DNA of 64,000 nt from Amanita rubescens (lineage: Eukaryota > Basidiomycota > Agaricomycetes > Agaricales > Amanitaceae): positions 496,001 to 560,000 of the forward strand of contig WION01000005.1 of the NCBI GenBank assembly GCA_015039365.1. Direction: 5' to 3'. Below the pieces are notes generated by a model, which saw only the letters and a program-made list of their open reading frames with translations, was not told where the DNA came from and ran no database searches. The position numbers and the translations under genes are program-made. Below are positions 1-10,381 of the stretch, in pieces; within the stretch, counting starts at the first letter, position 1; each line of letters begins with the position of its first letter.

Positions 1-46
1 AGTCCTTGTTTCTATTTCTGACACATCAGCGGCTGATGTACACAAG

Positions 47-601
47 AACTGGAAAGGCTTGAACATGGTAGTTAGATCTACCGTGGATGCATTTATCCCT
101 GCGAAGAGCTCCAAGCCTGATATTGACGACGTGATCAGCGCACTCTCTTCTCTAGGCGTTTCGCAGCCAAAAACAGAATCGGCGAAGCAAGTGGCCAATT
201 CGCCATTGAAATATATTCGCTTCGGAAAGCAGGTACCTCAAGAATCTATTATTGAAGTTGCAACCATTTCGAAAGCCCGAGAGAGCCAGTTGGACTGGCA
301 GGAGAAAGGACCGCAACTGTATCTCTCTCAAATTCCTCACTTTTACGTCGGTCTACACGATCGTGGGCACTTCTCCGAAGTACGAAAACACGAATTTGAC
401 TACACCACCCTCCCAGAGCAAGTGTTGGCAAACATGAAGAAGCTTCGACGGGTACTGGTGACAATCCAGAATCTCGTCCTTAAGCATGGCCAACGTGGAC
501 GTCTCAGTCTCGTTTGCGTCGATGGTGTGTTGAACGTTTACGAAAGAGTCAGTGAGGAAAGTTGTTTGCCGGACGAGATTATGGAGCGATTTGGAATCTA
601 A
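47..601 (+). CDS. Conserved fungal protein of unknown function, paralogue 1 (last exon only)
   Basis: Only the terminal exon is present; the gene starts left of the window. Bases 1-46 look like intron sequence ending in an AG acceptor at 45-46. The 555-nt exon encodes 184 residues plus stop. It has exactly the same length and phase as the last exon of the next gene (1561-2115), and both share motifs such as ATISKARESQLDW, FYVGLHDRG, YERVSEE and a C-terminal RFGI. The two are therefore tandem paralogues. I recall relatives across fungi, some carrying the database label geranylgeranyl pyrophosphate synthetase, but no DDxxD prenyltransferase motif is visible, so I do not accept that function. 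No function can be assigned from the sequence. Confidence 0.8.
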   Translation, partial: NWKGLNMVVRSTVDAFIPAKSSKPDIDDVISALSSLGVSQPKTESAKQVANSPLKYIRFGKQVPQESIIEVATISKARESQLDWQEKGPQLYLSQIPHFYVGLHDRGHFSEVRKHEFDYTTLPEQVLANMKKLRRVLVTIQNLVLKHGQRGRLSLVCVDGVLNVYERVSEESCLPDEIMERFGI

Positions 602-785
602 ACCTGTATGATACTCGTGTTCTTGTGTTCTCGCTGTTCTCCGGAAGTTGTGTCAACTGTACAATAAGATTTTCTCGTGATATTACGCGCAATTCCATTT
701 TAACTCGTTTGAATAGCAAGTTAGTCCTCGGGACGACGGCGAATTGAAGCTTCTATTCTACACGTGTAGATGAGCGCCGAAGCGG

Positions 786-792
786 TATAAAA
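786..792 (+). promoter_or_regulatory. TATA box upstream of paralogue 2
   Basis: A TATAAAA heptamer lies in the 203-bp gap between the paralogues. It is only 12 bp before the first in-frame ATG (805). At usual spacing transcription would start near 815-820, which would favour the second in-frame ATG at 829 as the real start. Confidence 0.5.
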
Positions 793-804
793 TGGTGTGG
801 TAGT

Positions 805-2115
805 ATGAACGCGCGCCCATCGATAGGTATGCCATCTCATCCGAGTTACAGTACCTGGCGCAAACACGCTCCTAAAAGGCATAGCAACGACATCCGTCCA
901 GATGTTACAGACATTCTCCGAGGGCTAAAGCCAACTCCCTTGGAAGCTATCCCCGTTCCCCGTTCTGCGCAGCACGATCCGAATGTCGTGATCTCTGACA
1001 CGAAATACCTTGGTTCCTATGAGTGGACGGCCAGATCTATCCCAACCATCATCGTACCAGGTACGGTACCTCAGCCGTTCCTAATTCCATGACATGACGC
1101 CCAAAAGGTGTGCCTAGCCGATGGTGTGACAGAACGCCGTTTCAAGTTGACCGCGACACTGGCATCTGCATTGTCGATCAGAATACACATCGCATGGCAG
1201 AAGCACCCCTGCTTCCTCTTATGGTCGCCGTCGACGCGAATGAGGACGCAGATATGTTTAAATGGTCCACCGTCGACTACGTCACTGACAGGAATGCTGT
1301 GCGCAAAATCATGCGATGGGTCGGTGGCGACGATGTGAGAGATTTCCGTATCGATCTTCAACTTGCTGGGCGCAAAACCGTTATGATGTGCCGCTGGGAC
1401 AATAAAACGACCGAGCCATTCGTGGGCTTTACCTATGGCTTCAATTATTTCAACAAAAGCACAAAGAAAGCTCACCCGGAAGCAACTGGTCACCACCGAA
1501 TCATAAGTTATGTATGTGGACCAACTTTCGTAACCTGCGGACGTACTAAACTGGTGAAAGGAAATGAATGGATTGAATATGGTTCTTAGGTATGCGGTGG
1601 ATGGCTTCGTGCCCGGCGGCGACGCAGCGAAGTCTGATGTGGGAGACATAGCCGATTCTCTGGGGTCCCTGAATATTTCAAAAGAAAAGGCAGAAGCGAA
1701 GCGAGTGGAGGGTACTTCATTGCACGTCATTTCCTTTGGCACAAAAATACCACAAGATTCTATCCTTGAGATTGCCACCATCTCAAAAGCGAGAGAGAGT
1801 CAGCTGGACTGGGATGAAAAAGCACCTCAGCTATTCCTCTCGCAAACGTACAACTTCTACGTCGGTCTGCATGACCGCGGATTCTTCTCGGCGGTACGAA
1901 AACGGAGGTTTAACCCCGAAGCTTTATCGGTAAAAGTGCGGATAAATCTGAAAAGACTGCGGAGTGCACTCGGTCTCATTCAAGAAATTATCATCAAATA
2001 TGGGCAGCGCGGCCGCATTAGCCTCGTGTGCAAAGATGGCACATTAAATGTCTACGAAAGGGTTAGCGAGGAGACTTTTCTACCAGATGACTATATGCAG
2101 AGATTTGGCATCTGA
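805..2115 (+). CDS. Conserved fungal protein of unknown function, paralogue 2 (complete)
   Basis: Three exons, 805-1060, 1108-1511 and 1561-2115, give 404 residues. Both introns are short (47 and 49 nt), GT-AG, and frame-consistent. Conserved stretches include YLGSYEW and PTIIVPG near residues 70-85, then an R-W-C-D-R-TPF segment, a DQNTHRM motif and a GHHRI motif ahead of the last exon. These match a widespread fungal family that I remember only as uncharacterised or as mislabelled GGPP synthetase. No DDxxD, signal peptide or membrane segment is visible. The start may be ATG 805 or ATG 829 (see the TATA box). The gene is a head-to-tail duplicate of the upstream one. Function is unknown; that it is a real gene is very likely because two diverged copies keep the same reading frame. 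Confidence 0.82.
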
Positions 2116-2498
2116 ACTTGCGAGAGTATATATTCTTATCGATTACGCATGAATTTGAGTTATTGGAAATGATCGCGCGCAAGGACGTGTGAGTGAGAAT
2201 TAACAATCTCGGATGCGGTGTCACGCAACAAAATGCTATTGTAATTGAGTACTCGTCGTCATGCTGCACAGTCAGTCCAAAATTAGACGAACAAAGGGTA
2301 TCCTGTGCAAAAACAGTACGCTAAGTGATACGTGAATCCATGAAAACGAGATAATGTTCGAGTCCTGGCAAGAGAGTCGAGTAACAAGTATACTAGTAAT
2401 TTTAAGTTACTTAAAAGAAGCTTCGCCGCGATCTACTTCATGCGAAATATTAGACTCGATCAACCCAGAAAAATGCATGGACGGACACTACAACGGGC
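2116..2498. other. Intergenic 3' flanks between convergent genes
   Basis: The stretch holds the 3' flank of paralogue 2 and that of ROT1, which is transcribed towards it. I see no conserved coding sequence, RNA gene or repeat. Confidence 0.5.
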
Positions 2499-3344
2499 TT
2501 ATAGTAGCAGCGTTGATGTCAGAGCAAACAAAAATAGTCCGACGGCGCCACGTAGGCCAACCGTTATGTGCTGTCCAGCAGCGTTACTTCTCTGGATCAG
2601 CTCCCGCTTCGCGACGACGGGCGTCGTTTGACGTATCTGCTGTGTAGGCAATATGTTTGGTGTGGTGGATATCTGAAACAAGGGCGGCAACGGAGCGCCG
2701 TTGAATTGGTACATTTGCAGTAACGGTTCCCTGCGTCGCGCTTTGAGATACTGCCCAACCTGTATACAGCTCAGTGAGATTGTAAGTCTCAATGAAGTCT
2801 GAGATGGCGCCGCAAGGGTTTTGGATTTGCTGAAACCCATCGTCGTTGAAAGGGATCATGGTGATCGAGCCGTTCGGTTGTAGAGTGTACATGCCATGGG
2901 CCCAGTTCATGACACCTGTTATACATGTGGGCTGGGAACCTACAATGCATTTGATCTAATGAGTGATCCCTGAAACCTGGATTTCGGAATGATAATACCG
3001 TTCCCGTTCATTCTGTATCGCGCGATCTCATAATAGCCGTCTGCCGTGCTAAGACATTGTGATCAGGGTTTGAGGCGGACAAGGTGAGGGTATAAAAACA
3101 CACAAGGAATAGGACATGCCCGTGTTTTGAGGGTAGATAAAAGACCTGTTAACGGGATTGGCGAAGCCCTGAGATTGACAGGTAAGTTATTTTATGATGA
3201 TTCTCGCTACAAGACACTAACAGGACCGGTTTCAACAGCCTTACTGCCAGAACTCCAGGTTCCTATGAGGGGGGCGTTGGAAGTTTGTGAATACACTAAT
3301 GGCGATATTGCCAGTAGCAGGGCAACGGCGTATGTAAATAGCAT
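2499..3344 (-). CDS. ROT1: ROT1-like ER chaperone / cell-wall protein, with one apparent frame break
   Basis: Rot1 is an essential fungal ER-membrane glycoprotein needed for folding of secretory proteins and for beta-1,6-glucan. Exons on the minus strand are 3344-3222, 3168-3104, 3048-2999 and 2939-2499. The first 20 residues form a signal peptide. Family motifs follow in order: GTWSSGSK, GFANPVNRSF, YEIARYR, a PTCITGVMNWAHG block, PPLFQISTTPN, and a hydrophobic C-terminal tail. The second half is in another frame from the first. The shift maps near 2754-2756, where a run of three G on the coding strand would need to be two for the conserved tyrosine-tryptophan region to continue. The only alternative I find is a 37-nt intron (2767-2731), which is unusually short and would remove those residues. 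PRE7 ends 101 bp upstream on the same strand. Confidence 0.85.
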
Positions 3345-3445
3345 GCCGGAAAGGAAAGGACAGGAAGGGAGAAGAGTGACCGCTGCGCAGAGTCGAGGAG
3401 AATTGTATGTCTCTGTTTGCCACCCCTCTGCTATGCTACTCCTTT

Positions 3446-4503
3446 CTAGTCCTTCTTCAAATCCCGTCGAATATAAAATACACGCGGTCCCTCTTCCATC
3501 GTTGTCACCTCTGCAACTCCTACAATATTCTCAACTCCATCTATCGCTGCGCTGTCCCGCCCAACCACTACATATATTTCCAACCCATCGCCAACCTAGC
3601 AACCACATGAGCCGCTTTTTCCGTTGCCATGCGAAGTATCTCACCTCAATATGGCGCTCCGTTGCGCTGGTGAACGCATCAACAACCAGCTTCAATACTG
3701 ACGTAAGCGGGAGATGCGTTGGGAATGATTCGCCTTGAGCTGCCGTTTGGTTTTTAAAGTAGACCTGTCAGTAGTCTGTGTTAACTATGTCTCAGGGCAG
3801 GAGACGCCGCAGTCCGATCGGCGCATGATGACTTGCCTGATTGTCTAGCAATGGTTGCACAAGTGATTGCGCCGCGCCCGCTGCGCGACAAGCCTCGCGT
3901 TCGTATGATCCGACGGGATCGAATGAGTACACAGATCCAGTTCCTGTTAACGCGAGACATTTACTATCACAAGTAGGTCAAGGTACCGAGACGTGCTCAC
4001 CGTCTTCTTCAATTCCGCCTAGTACGTTGTAGACATAGTAAGGGAAGAAGCGCCGTGAATACAGCATGGTTTGGATAAGGCGCGCAATTGCGCGAATAGG
4101 CATGTCTTTTGCATGAGCATGACGATACCACTTTGGTCAGAAGACTTTATGAGTCGAGACGAAGCGGAATAACCACACAATGACGTACCTCTAGTCTCTG
4201 CCGCACTTTCTTCACAAACATATTTCCATCGGCAGCGAATCCATTGACAGCGAGAATTGCTTTATCCGTTCTAACGGAAAGATCAGCGTGCAAGGTAATC
4301 GTCTTGGGAAAATTCACTCACAATCGAAAAACTTTGGGTGCATAACGCGTTTGGATGCTGTAACCTTCGCTCTGTCTGGTGTCGCCAGCAATCACACTGA
4401 AATCTGCACCAGAGATAGCCAAGATAGTGCCGCCGTTCTCGGTGTATGGGTTGAAGTTGCGGCTCTGTGGTTGTTGATTTGCCAGAGGACTTATACCTAG
4501 CAT
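3446..4503 (-). CDS. PRE7: Proteasome 20S subunit beta-6 (PRE7/PSMB1 type)
   Basis: This is a non-catalytic beta subunit of the 20S core. Six exons (4503-4322, 4270-4189, 4130-4001, 3943-3833, 3733-3645, 3595-3446) give 247 residues, close to the usual 240. The family signature is very clear: an NPYTENGG start of the mature domain, then [46 protein letters not shown] and a C-terminal YIRRDLKKD. The intron after exon 4 is the least certain. A weak GT donor gives the correct frame, whereas the better-looking GC donor next to it does not. The start ATG at 4503 leaves an 18-residue leader before the conserved mature domain. It shares a 133-bp divergent promoter with the HYPK-like gene. Confidence 0.95.
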
Positions 4504-4636
4504 GACGAGAGTTCAACTATAGCTCGTTGCAAGCTGAAGAAGAAGAGACGATATGCGTAATTATAGAGGCCGCGTAATGGCGTACTCGTGAGAACAATTG
4601 TTCTTCCAAAAAGGGAACATTACTCTTTACTGTCAA
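4504..4636. promoter_or_regulatory. Bidirectional promoter of PRE7 and HYPK
   Basis: Only 133 bp separate the two start codons, which point away from each other, so both core promoters must lie here. I see no clear TATA box or known binding site. Confidence 0.5.
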
Positions 4637-5079
4637 ATGTCTCGCACTAATGGTCGTCCTGAGCTAGAGGTCATCGCAAACGTACGTCTGGTGTCTTGTT
4701 TCATCGCCTTTTTTGCTAACATCTACAGGGTTCTTGAATCCCCACGCTAAACGCATGTTAATCTCATCTCTCGAATATACGCTTTAGTTCATCGATGGCT
4801 TCTCGTATTCAAAAGGGAAATTAGAAGAAGCTTTCCGTCCCGGAGGGTTTCTAGAAAAGGCACCTCCAAAACCACACAAAGAAGCATTACCCAGTTTTGT
4901 AAAGAAGGAAGATGTCGAGTTAATAGTGCGTTCACTCATCCCTTGCCATCTTTCTTGTGGCTTATGCACGTCTGTAGATACACGAGTTTGAAATACCGAG
5001 GCAAAAAGCTGAGAAAATACTCGTAGATCATGAGGGAGATATCGGAAAGGCTCTTCGTGCCCTCATCAAACCGCAATAG
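4637..5079 (+). CDS. HYPK-like NatA-associated UBA protein
   Basis: HYPK binds the NatA N-terminal acetyltransferase and regulates it at the ribosome. Three exons (4637-4681, 4788-4925, 4978-5079) give 94 residues. The N-terminus reads MSRTNGRPELEV and is followed by a short linker rich in K, E and P. The C-terminal 45 residues carry the HYPK/UBA pattern: VKKEDVELI, then EFEIPRQKAEKIL, then GDIGKALRALI. The first intron is 106 nt, longer than most here; an internal exon inside it is excluded because every frame that fits the splice phase hits a stop. The assignment rests on the UBA motif and small size. The gene faces the aldo-keto reductase tail to tail. Confidence 0.85.
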
Positions 5080-5370
5080 ATTGTGGTTGTGTGTCCATTT
5101 ATCGCCAACTTGATGCAGTTTGGCACATATCTTGTCCATCGAGTAATACTATTTCTATGCCATTTAAGTTGGTATCAATGCCTTTAGATCTTACGCCATT
5201 CAAGTCCTCATCAATATTTGATCTGCGTTCCGATGCCATTATACTCTCTATACTTTGCACAACACCTTAAAATGCATAATCTTTTGGTCTCTCTCCTTGA
5301 AATGAACAATTGCGCTCATCTGGGAGAACACTCTAGCTCTCTGTTACGAAATAAAAACAGGATAACAGCA

Positions 5371-7033
5371 CTAATTGAATATGTCGATGCCCCAACTTTT
5401 ACTCGGATCAAGGCCCCGCTGAGGCTTATGGGACGTTGCCGCCTTCTCTAATTTCTCAAACGCTGCCTCCGGAAGCGCTACGACTGTTTTGTTCGTTGAG
5501 ACGCGAGTGAAACTGCCATCACCCAAGTTTATAGAAAACGTACCTTGAATATTCTCTTTTATGCGAGATGGCGTCACACTCTTGGGAAGGACGGCTGTCT
5601 ACACGAGAGCATGATTGACGGCTCAGCCTAGCTGGGAAATAAACATACCCCACGTTGAACGTGCCAGGAAATAAGTACTTGCGCAGGGGTTATGCCCAGT
5701 TCGGTGGATATTTCTTGGACCTGTGTAGTATATGATGTTTGTTCACAACACTCAATAAAAAACTGACCTCTGGAACTGACAAGGAATCGTGCACTCGCTC
5801 AGCGCTTCCCAGGGGCGAATAAGCCTCAAGTAAAATATTGTTCTCTTTTGACCACTGATAGGGCTTGAATTTCCCAACTCAGACCGTATGCAGAATTTGT
5901 ACCTTGAGAAGTTCTGGTTGTGGGAACCAGAAATTAATTTCGACTTGGTTAACTGCCGGTTTGATTTTTAAAGCATTGCTTGTGAGATTGTTCAGCCTGG
6001 TATTTCCATAGCAGTCAATCTAGTCCGGAGATTTGCTTACAAACCTCCGTATATTGAAGCTATTGACCGCTTAAATTCAAACATAGATGAAATGATCAAT
6101 AGGTCATACTAACTTGCTGACACCGATATTTCTTATTTTTCCTTTTTCCACAAGCTCTTCAAGTTTCTGCCAGGTGGGGTATGGATTCTCGGTGAGATTA
6201 AAATCAATTCCTCCGCCATCCTTGAACGCCACTGGCCTACAAAAACAACTATAAGTAGCTTAAATCGAGCAATGCCAACAGCCGCTATACCAATGGATAA
6301 GGTACAAGTCGAGATAATCTGTACCGAGCCTTGCGAGAGACTCGTCGAGCACGCGCTCGATGTCTTCTGGAGCGTGGAATGAGTTCCAGAGCTGTCGACG
6401 GCATAAGCCAGGATCCCTGTCGTAGGCCTACGTTCTTGCCTTAGAGGTGAGCCATATATCGCTCCTTGGAACGTTGGATTCTTTAATTGCTTTCCCAACC
6501 ATTGCTTCATTCTGAACAGAAATTAGACACTGAGATTGCATAGAATATTACATACGCGATAGATCCAAGCATCGTCGATATGCCTATAACCGGCCTTCAA
6601 GGCAACCTATTCATTTGGGTTGTTATAAGGGATTTATGAATGACAGAAATAGCGCGTCAGACAAACCTTTACCGCATTGCCGACTTCACTGCGGGAAGAC
6701 CTCCACACACCTGAATGTCACCGTCTTACAGTTGTCCGCGTAGATGTGCTAGGGCATACCTAATCCAACAGTGGGTAGCCGGTCGCCAGAGGCCAACGTA
6801 TAATGTCCGGGTAACGTCGCCATAGTCGAGAGGTTAGAGTGACAACTCTTCAATCTGAACAAGTTGAAGGGACTCGGATACGGATGCCCGAAAAGCTGTC
6901 GAAGGCCGTAGAAAGACGCATACATAATGGCAGCAATAGCGAGGACACGGAATAAAGTATCCTTCCAAGTCCTGAGGTTCGTAGGAGTGCTTGAAAGGAG
7001 CTGCTTGTTTGAAATTGGGAGAGACGACATCAC
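5371..7033 (-). CDS. Aldo-keto reductase with an N-terminal membrane anchor
   Basis: This is an NAD(P)H-dependent carbonyl reductase of the AKR superfamily. The core starts at TLASGDRLPTVGLG and contains the whole catalytic tetrad: Asp in GYRHIDDAW, Tyr in WIYRNE, Lys in LTSK-LWNSF, and His in LIHWP. GKIRNIGVSN, KPAVNQVE, YSPLGS and LPKS follow, and the protein ends GIDIFN. There are about ten short exons. The intron just after the catalytic lysine codon has a GC donor (GCAAGA) and an AG acceptor. Two starts are possible: ATG 6823 gives a normal soluble enzyme, while ATG 7033 adds 70 residues with a hydrophobic segment near residues 27-45. Both are in one continuous frame. The substrate cannot be told from sequence. 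Confidence 0.92.
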
Positions 7034-7358
7034 AGTTGACAGAAGCGAGGAGCGAGCCTGACCAATTTAATATTACGATCAACCATATTTAGCACGAGCT
7101 GCTGAGACTCAAAGTTAACGAAACTCCAAATGGCACTCAAATGAAATATTCGCAAGGCCAAATATCCTCCCCCTATTAAATGTTGAATTTCCGGAGCTAT
7201 GGCCACATATTTTCTGATCCCCAGTGGCTCTCGGTGCTAGTAGTAGATATTGATTCGTAGCCCTTGTTAGCATAATGGAATAATATAATTGTATCTTTTC
7301 CTTGTATCAATGTCTCGCCAGGATTCATTCATACACTTCTCCAATTATTGTATATATT
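7034..7358. other. Intergenic region, AKR promoter and 3' flank of copy A
   Basis: AT-rich sequence. About 80 bp next to copy A (roughly 7280-7358) are related to the 3' flanks of copies B and C, including a shared GAGACATTGAT stretch. The rest should hold the promoter of the reductase. No coding signal is seen. Confidence 0.5.
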
Positions 7359-9194
7359 CTACTTGGTTCCAGGCAATAGCTTGAACAGCGCTTCGACCCC
7401 AACACGAGAACGCTCGACGGTCTCCCTGACCTCATTCGCATGTTTCAAACTGATATTCAAGTTCCCAGCTCCGAGCAGTGCAGATAGCTGTCCGTCGTCC
7501 AGCACTTCCGCCGTGCAGCGCCCCAACACTGTCATGTTCTTACTTTGGACCTGCAGCCACCGATTGGGGCCGCAGGGAATCCAGTACAACCAGGCTTGAA
7601 CATAACCTGTACTGATGCCGCGGGGCACGAAGACAGGGGCACTTTTCTCTGTGTCGGGTCTGTTAGACTCTCCGATGTCATATGCCACGCGCGCAGCAGG
7701 TATGGCGAATGTGGAAGGTGCAGGCGGGGGACCCAAAGATCGCGAAGATGGTGATGGTGATGGTGGAAAGGAAAGGAAAACGAGGCAGCAGTCGTACATA
7801 TCCATCGGGGACGTGTCCGGGCCAACCATCCACATGGCGCTTGAAAGCACGGTGTCGCCGATCGTGGCAGTGATCTTGATTTCGATCGAGGACGATTTGC
7901 TCAGGTCGAAATCGCGGGGGAGCTCGCACGACATCCGCAACTCCCGTGGCTCACTTATCAGGTTCATGATGTGCCGTGCGGAGAAGGAGTCGTCCGCGTA
8001 TGACTCTATGCCGCGCGGGTGGACGTGAGTCTGATACTGCGCGGCAGCAAGGGTGAGGCTCAAGACACGGGTCTTCATCAACATGTCAAGATCTTGCCAC
8101 TGGTGGCCGACCATCATGCGATCGGCCATAGGCTCAATGCTCTCGGTGAAGTAGTATGCGAGGATGCGGCAGGCAAGCCAAGTCGCCTGAAATCCCGCCC
8201 ACGCGAGCGTGAACGCCGGAGTCATCTTGCTCAAGATGAAGTAGGTGAGGACGAGCGAGACGATGTGCAGAAGCCCGCCGATGAACCACATAATCCCCCA
8301 CCAGATCGAGGTCCTTGGGTCAGCAAGGAGACCAAGAACGACATTCTTCTCGCCGCCAGCCTTCTTCCATGTGGGCAATTCGCCGATGATGGCGTCGAGG
8401 TTCCCGATATTGGCAGGCCTCCGGGCAAGAAAGATCTCTCGAAAGGCGATGATGCACCCAGAGACGAAGAAGAACGCGAAATGGATGGCCGAAATGAGCG
8501 CCAAGGTGACGTGCGCCATTAGTCCAGTGGTAATACAGTTCTAAGTACTTGAGCGGTGACAACGCGAGTGCCGACAACTGGAGGATGGTACGGACACGGA
8601 AAATATGGCAGTGGGGTAACCTACGTAGACGGTGAGTGGATCACGAGGAAGAGTCTTCTGGAGTCCCTTCAATTATGCGCATGGTCGAACGGTCAAAAGG
8701 CATACACGTCATTACATGAGGGGTGGTCCCTCGAAAGGGGTTCACTGTGCTTCTGTAAATAAAAATAATTTCATTGGCGAACTCCACAATAAAGAAAGAA
8801 AGCCTACCCGCAAAGCCCTTCGCATCACAAGACACGCCTAAGTGGGCCATTGTTGAAAGTGCGCCGGACCGTTGATTACCCAGCTGGATTTGCGCTGCGA
8901 GGTTCAAATCCAGCCCAATTCGCTCTATCGGAAGTGATACTCCTGCAACCCCAGCAGTGATCTGAGCCACCCGGGACTCGCCCCGCTGATGCAAGCCTTG
9001 ATGACAGAAGGGGCTCCGAACGCACTGGCGACGCTCCAGACCAAACCAGCTGATCCCCTCTCTCCCAGCGCGAGCGTCTCGGCGATGTCGGACCCGATGA
9101 GAGTCGTCAACGCGCCTACGGGGATGAGGCCATTTCCAAAGGTGATGGAGTGGAGGCCCAGGTCGTCAGAGGTCGCAGAGGTGAAATTCGACAT
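7359..9194 (-). pseudogene. Multi-pass membrane protein of unknown function, copy A (inverted, frame-broken)
   Basis: It is homologous along its whole length to copies B and C but lies on the opposite strand. Translation from ATG 9194 follows exon 1 of the others up to about residue 80 and then breaks. Compared with both B and C, the 5' half (about 8500-8960) has roughly twelve one-base insertions and no one-base deletions. Examples are an extra T in CACCTTGGCG near 8503, an extra T at the CCTTTTGACC site near 8698, and an extra A in GGGACTCC near 8670. Downstream of 8519 the frame is intact for 386 residues to the stop, including three membrane helices and the C-terminal domain. It may be a real pseudogene, a gene truncated to ATG 8519, or a functional gene in a poorly polished stretch of assembly. 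The insertion-only pattern makes error plausible. Confidence 0.7.
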
Positions 9195-9289
9195 GGTTGG
9201 TAGGGTATTCAAGGGACATGTGCTCAGCATACATATTAAGACAGTGGGCGCGGTGCGTGGGACGCCGCTATGTACAGTACATACCATTT

Positions 9290-9411
9290 AGTGTCTGTTC
9301 AGGAACGAATCAGTGACGTGAACATGGTTCACGTACCTGTGTAATTCAGAAATGCATTGCGATAGTGCCCCGAATGAGACCGAGATGGTGTTGAATTTGA
9401 TCTGCTTGAGA
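9290..9411 (-). pseudogene. Fragment of glutathione synthetase (exon 2 end plus intron 2)
   Basis: These 122 bases, read on the minus strand, match GSH2 at about 15227-15347 with only scattered differences. The match covers the end of exon 2, its GT donor and nearly all of intron 2, so it is a genomic DNA copy and not a retro-copy of mRNA. It sits about 100 bp upstream of copy A in the same orientation, as GSH2 sits upstream of copy B. It is a relic of the duplicated block and cannot encode an enzyme. Confidence 0.85.
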
Positions 9412-9703
9412 GTAGAGAGAGAGACCTTCGCGCCTTAACACGAAGGACACCACCGACAATTTTTTTTCCTATTTCGCAAAGGGATCTGGTCGTTCTCTTG
9501 ATGGGACCGTGTGGACCTGCCAATGAAAGCAATCAGTCGGGTAAGAGTACGGATGGTAGTTCAGTGTTGCCAAGACAATCCTCGGCGCATGGGGACTTCA
9601 GTCGGCGATCGGCCGACTCATACGTGGAGGCGCGAAGGGTGCTGCCGATGTCTGGCATACGCACGGGCCGTGACGTGACCGACGCGCCTCGTCTCCAATT
9701 ACA

Positions 9704-10381
9704 ATGGCATCAATCTCGAAGTACACGATTGATTGCCAATCCGATGTATATCAGAGACTGAGTCTTCTTTCAGGTCACTTGCATCTTGCATTTTCTGCAA
9801 AATTATCAAAGGTATGAGCTTCCGTATAGCCAAAACCACATCCCTGTTGACACGAGTTGCAGGCGAAATTCCCAGTTTCAAGTTGATCGAGACAAACCTT
9901 TCGTCCGTATACGATCTCATACCACATGTTCCCATCCAACGATGACGATTAGTTATTCCTTCCTTGACATTGGACCTTTGTCTCGAGGACATGCACTTGT
10001 AATTCCGAAATGTATGTATCATAAGTCCGCTCGACACCCTTTTGACTGATTTCTAGATCATGCCGAGAAATTCCATGAATTACCTGAAGAACATCTTACT
10101 GATATATTGCCAATCGCCAAGAAGATCGCCGTCGCACAGGGACTAGAGAATTACAATATTCTCCAAAACAATGGAGCAATTGCGCATCAAGTGACGAGGT
10201 TCCTTGCCTCTGTACATTATAAAATATTGACGCGAAGCAGGTTGTGCAACATGTCCATTTTCATGTGATTCCAAAGCCGACTGCGAGTGATGCTGAAGGA
10301 CTTGTTATTGAATGGCCGACCCAGCAGATCAGTAAGGAAGAACTGAAGGCACTTCAAGAAGAGTTACAAAGCCGTCTTTAG
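9704..10381 (+). CDS. HNT1: HIT-family nucleotide hydrolase (HINT/Hnt1 type)
   Basis: Hnt1/HINT proteins hydrolyse adenosine phosphoramidates. Six exons (9704-9720, 9774-9811, 9863-9902, 9953-10011, 10057-10190, 10241-10381) give 142 residues, the normal size. Visible motifs are CIFCKIIKGEIPS at the N-terminus, FLDIGPLSRGHALVIPK, the NILQNNG segment, and the histidine triad QHVHFHVIPKP. The first exon is only 17 nt; its join to exon 2 (53-nt intron) is the only one that gives an ATG in frame. The gene stands in the middle of the rearranged block but is itself intact. Confidence 0.94.

Noticed and set aside
805..2115. Calling the tandem paralogues geranylgeranyl pyrophosphate synthetase
   Set aside because: No DDxxD or other prenyl-diphosphate-binding motif is visible; the name seems to be a propagated label.
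7359..8519. Copy A as a normal 386-residue gene starting at 8519
   Set aside because: Possible, but it would lack the first two helices, and the upstream sequence still matches exon 1 and exon 2 of B and C; a broken or mis-sequenced gene explains more.
8897..8915. tRNA B-box-like GGTTCAAATCC
   Set aside because: The same stretch is coding sequence in copies B and C, and no acceptor or anticodon arms fit around it.
9498..9761. 87-codon frame upstream of HNT1
   Set aside because: It overlaps the true HNT1 start exon in another frame and has no conserved features.
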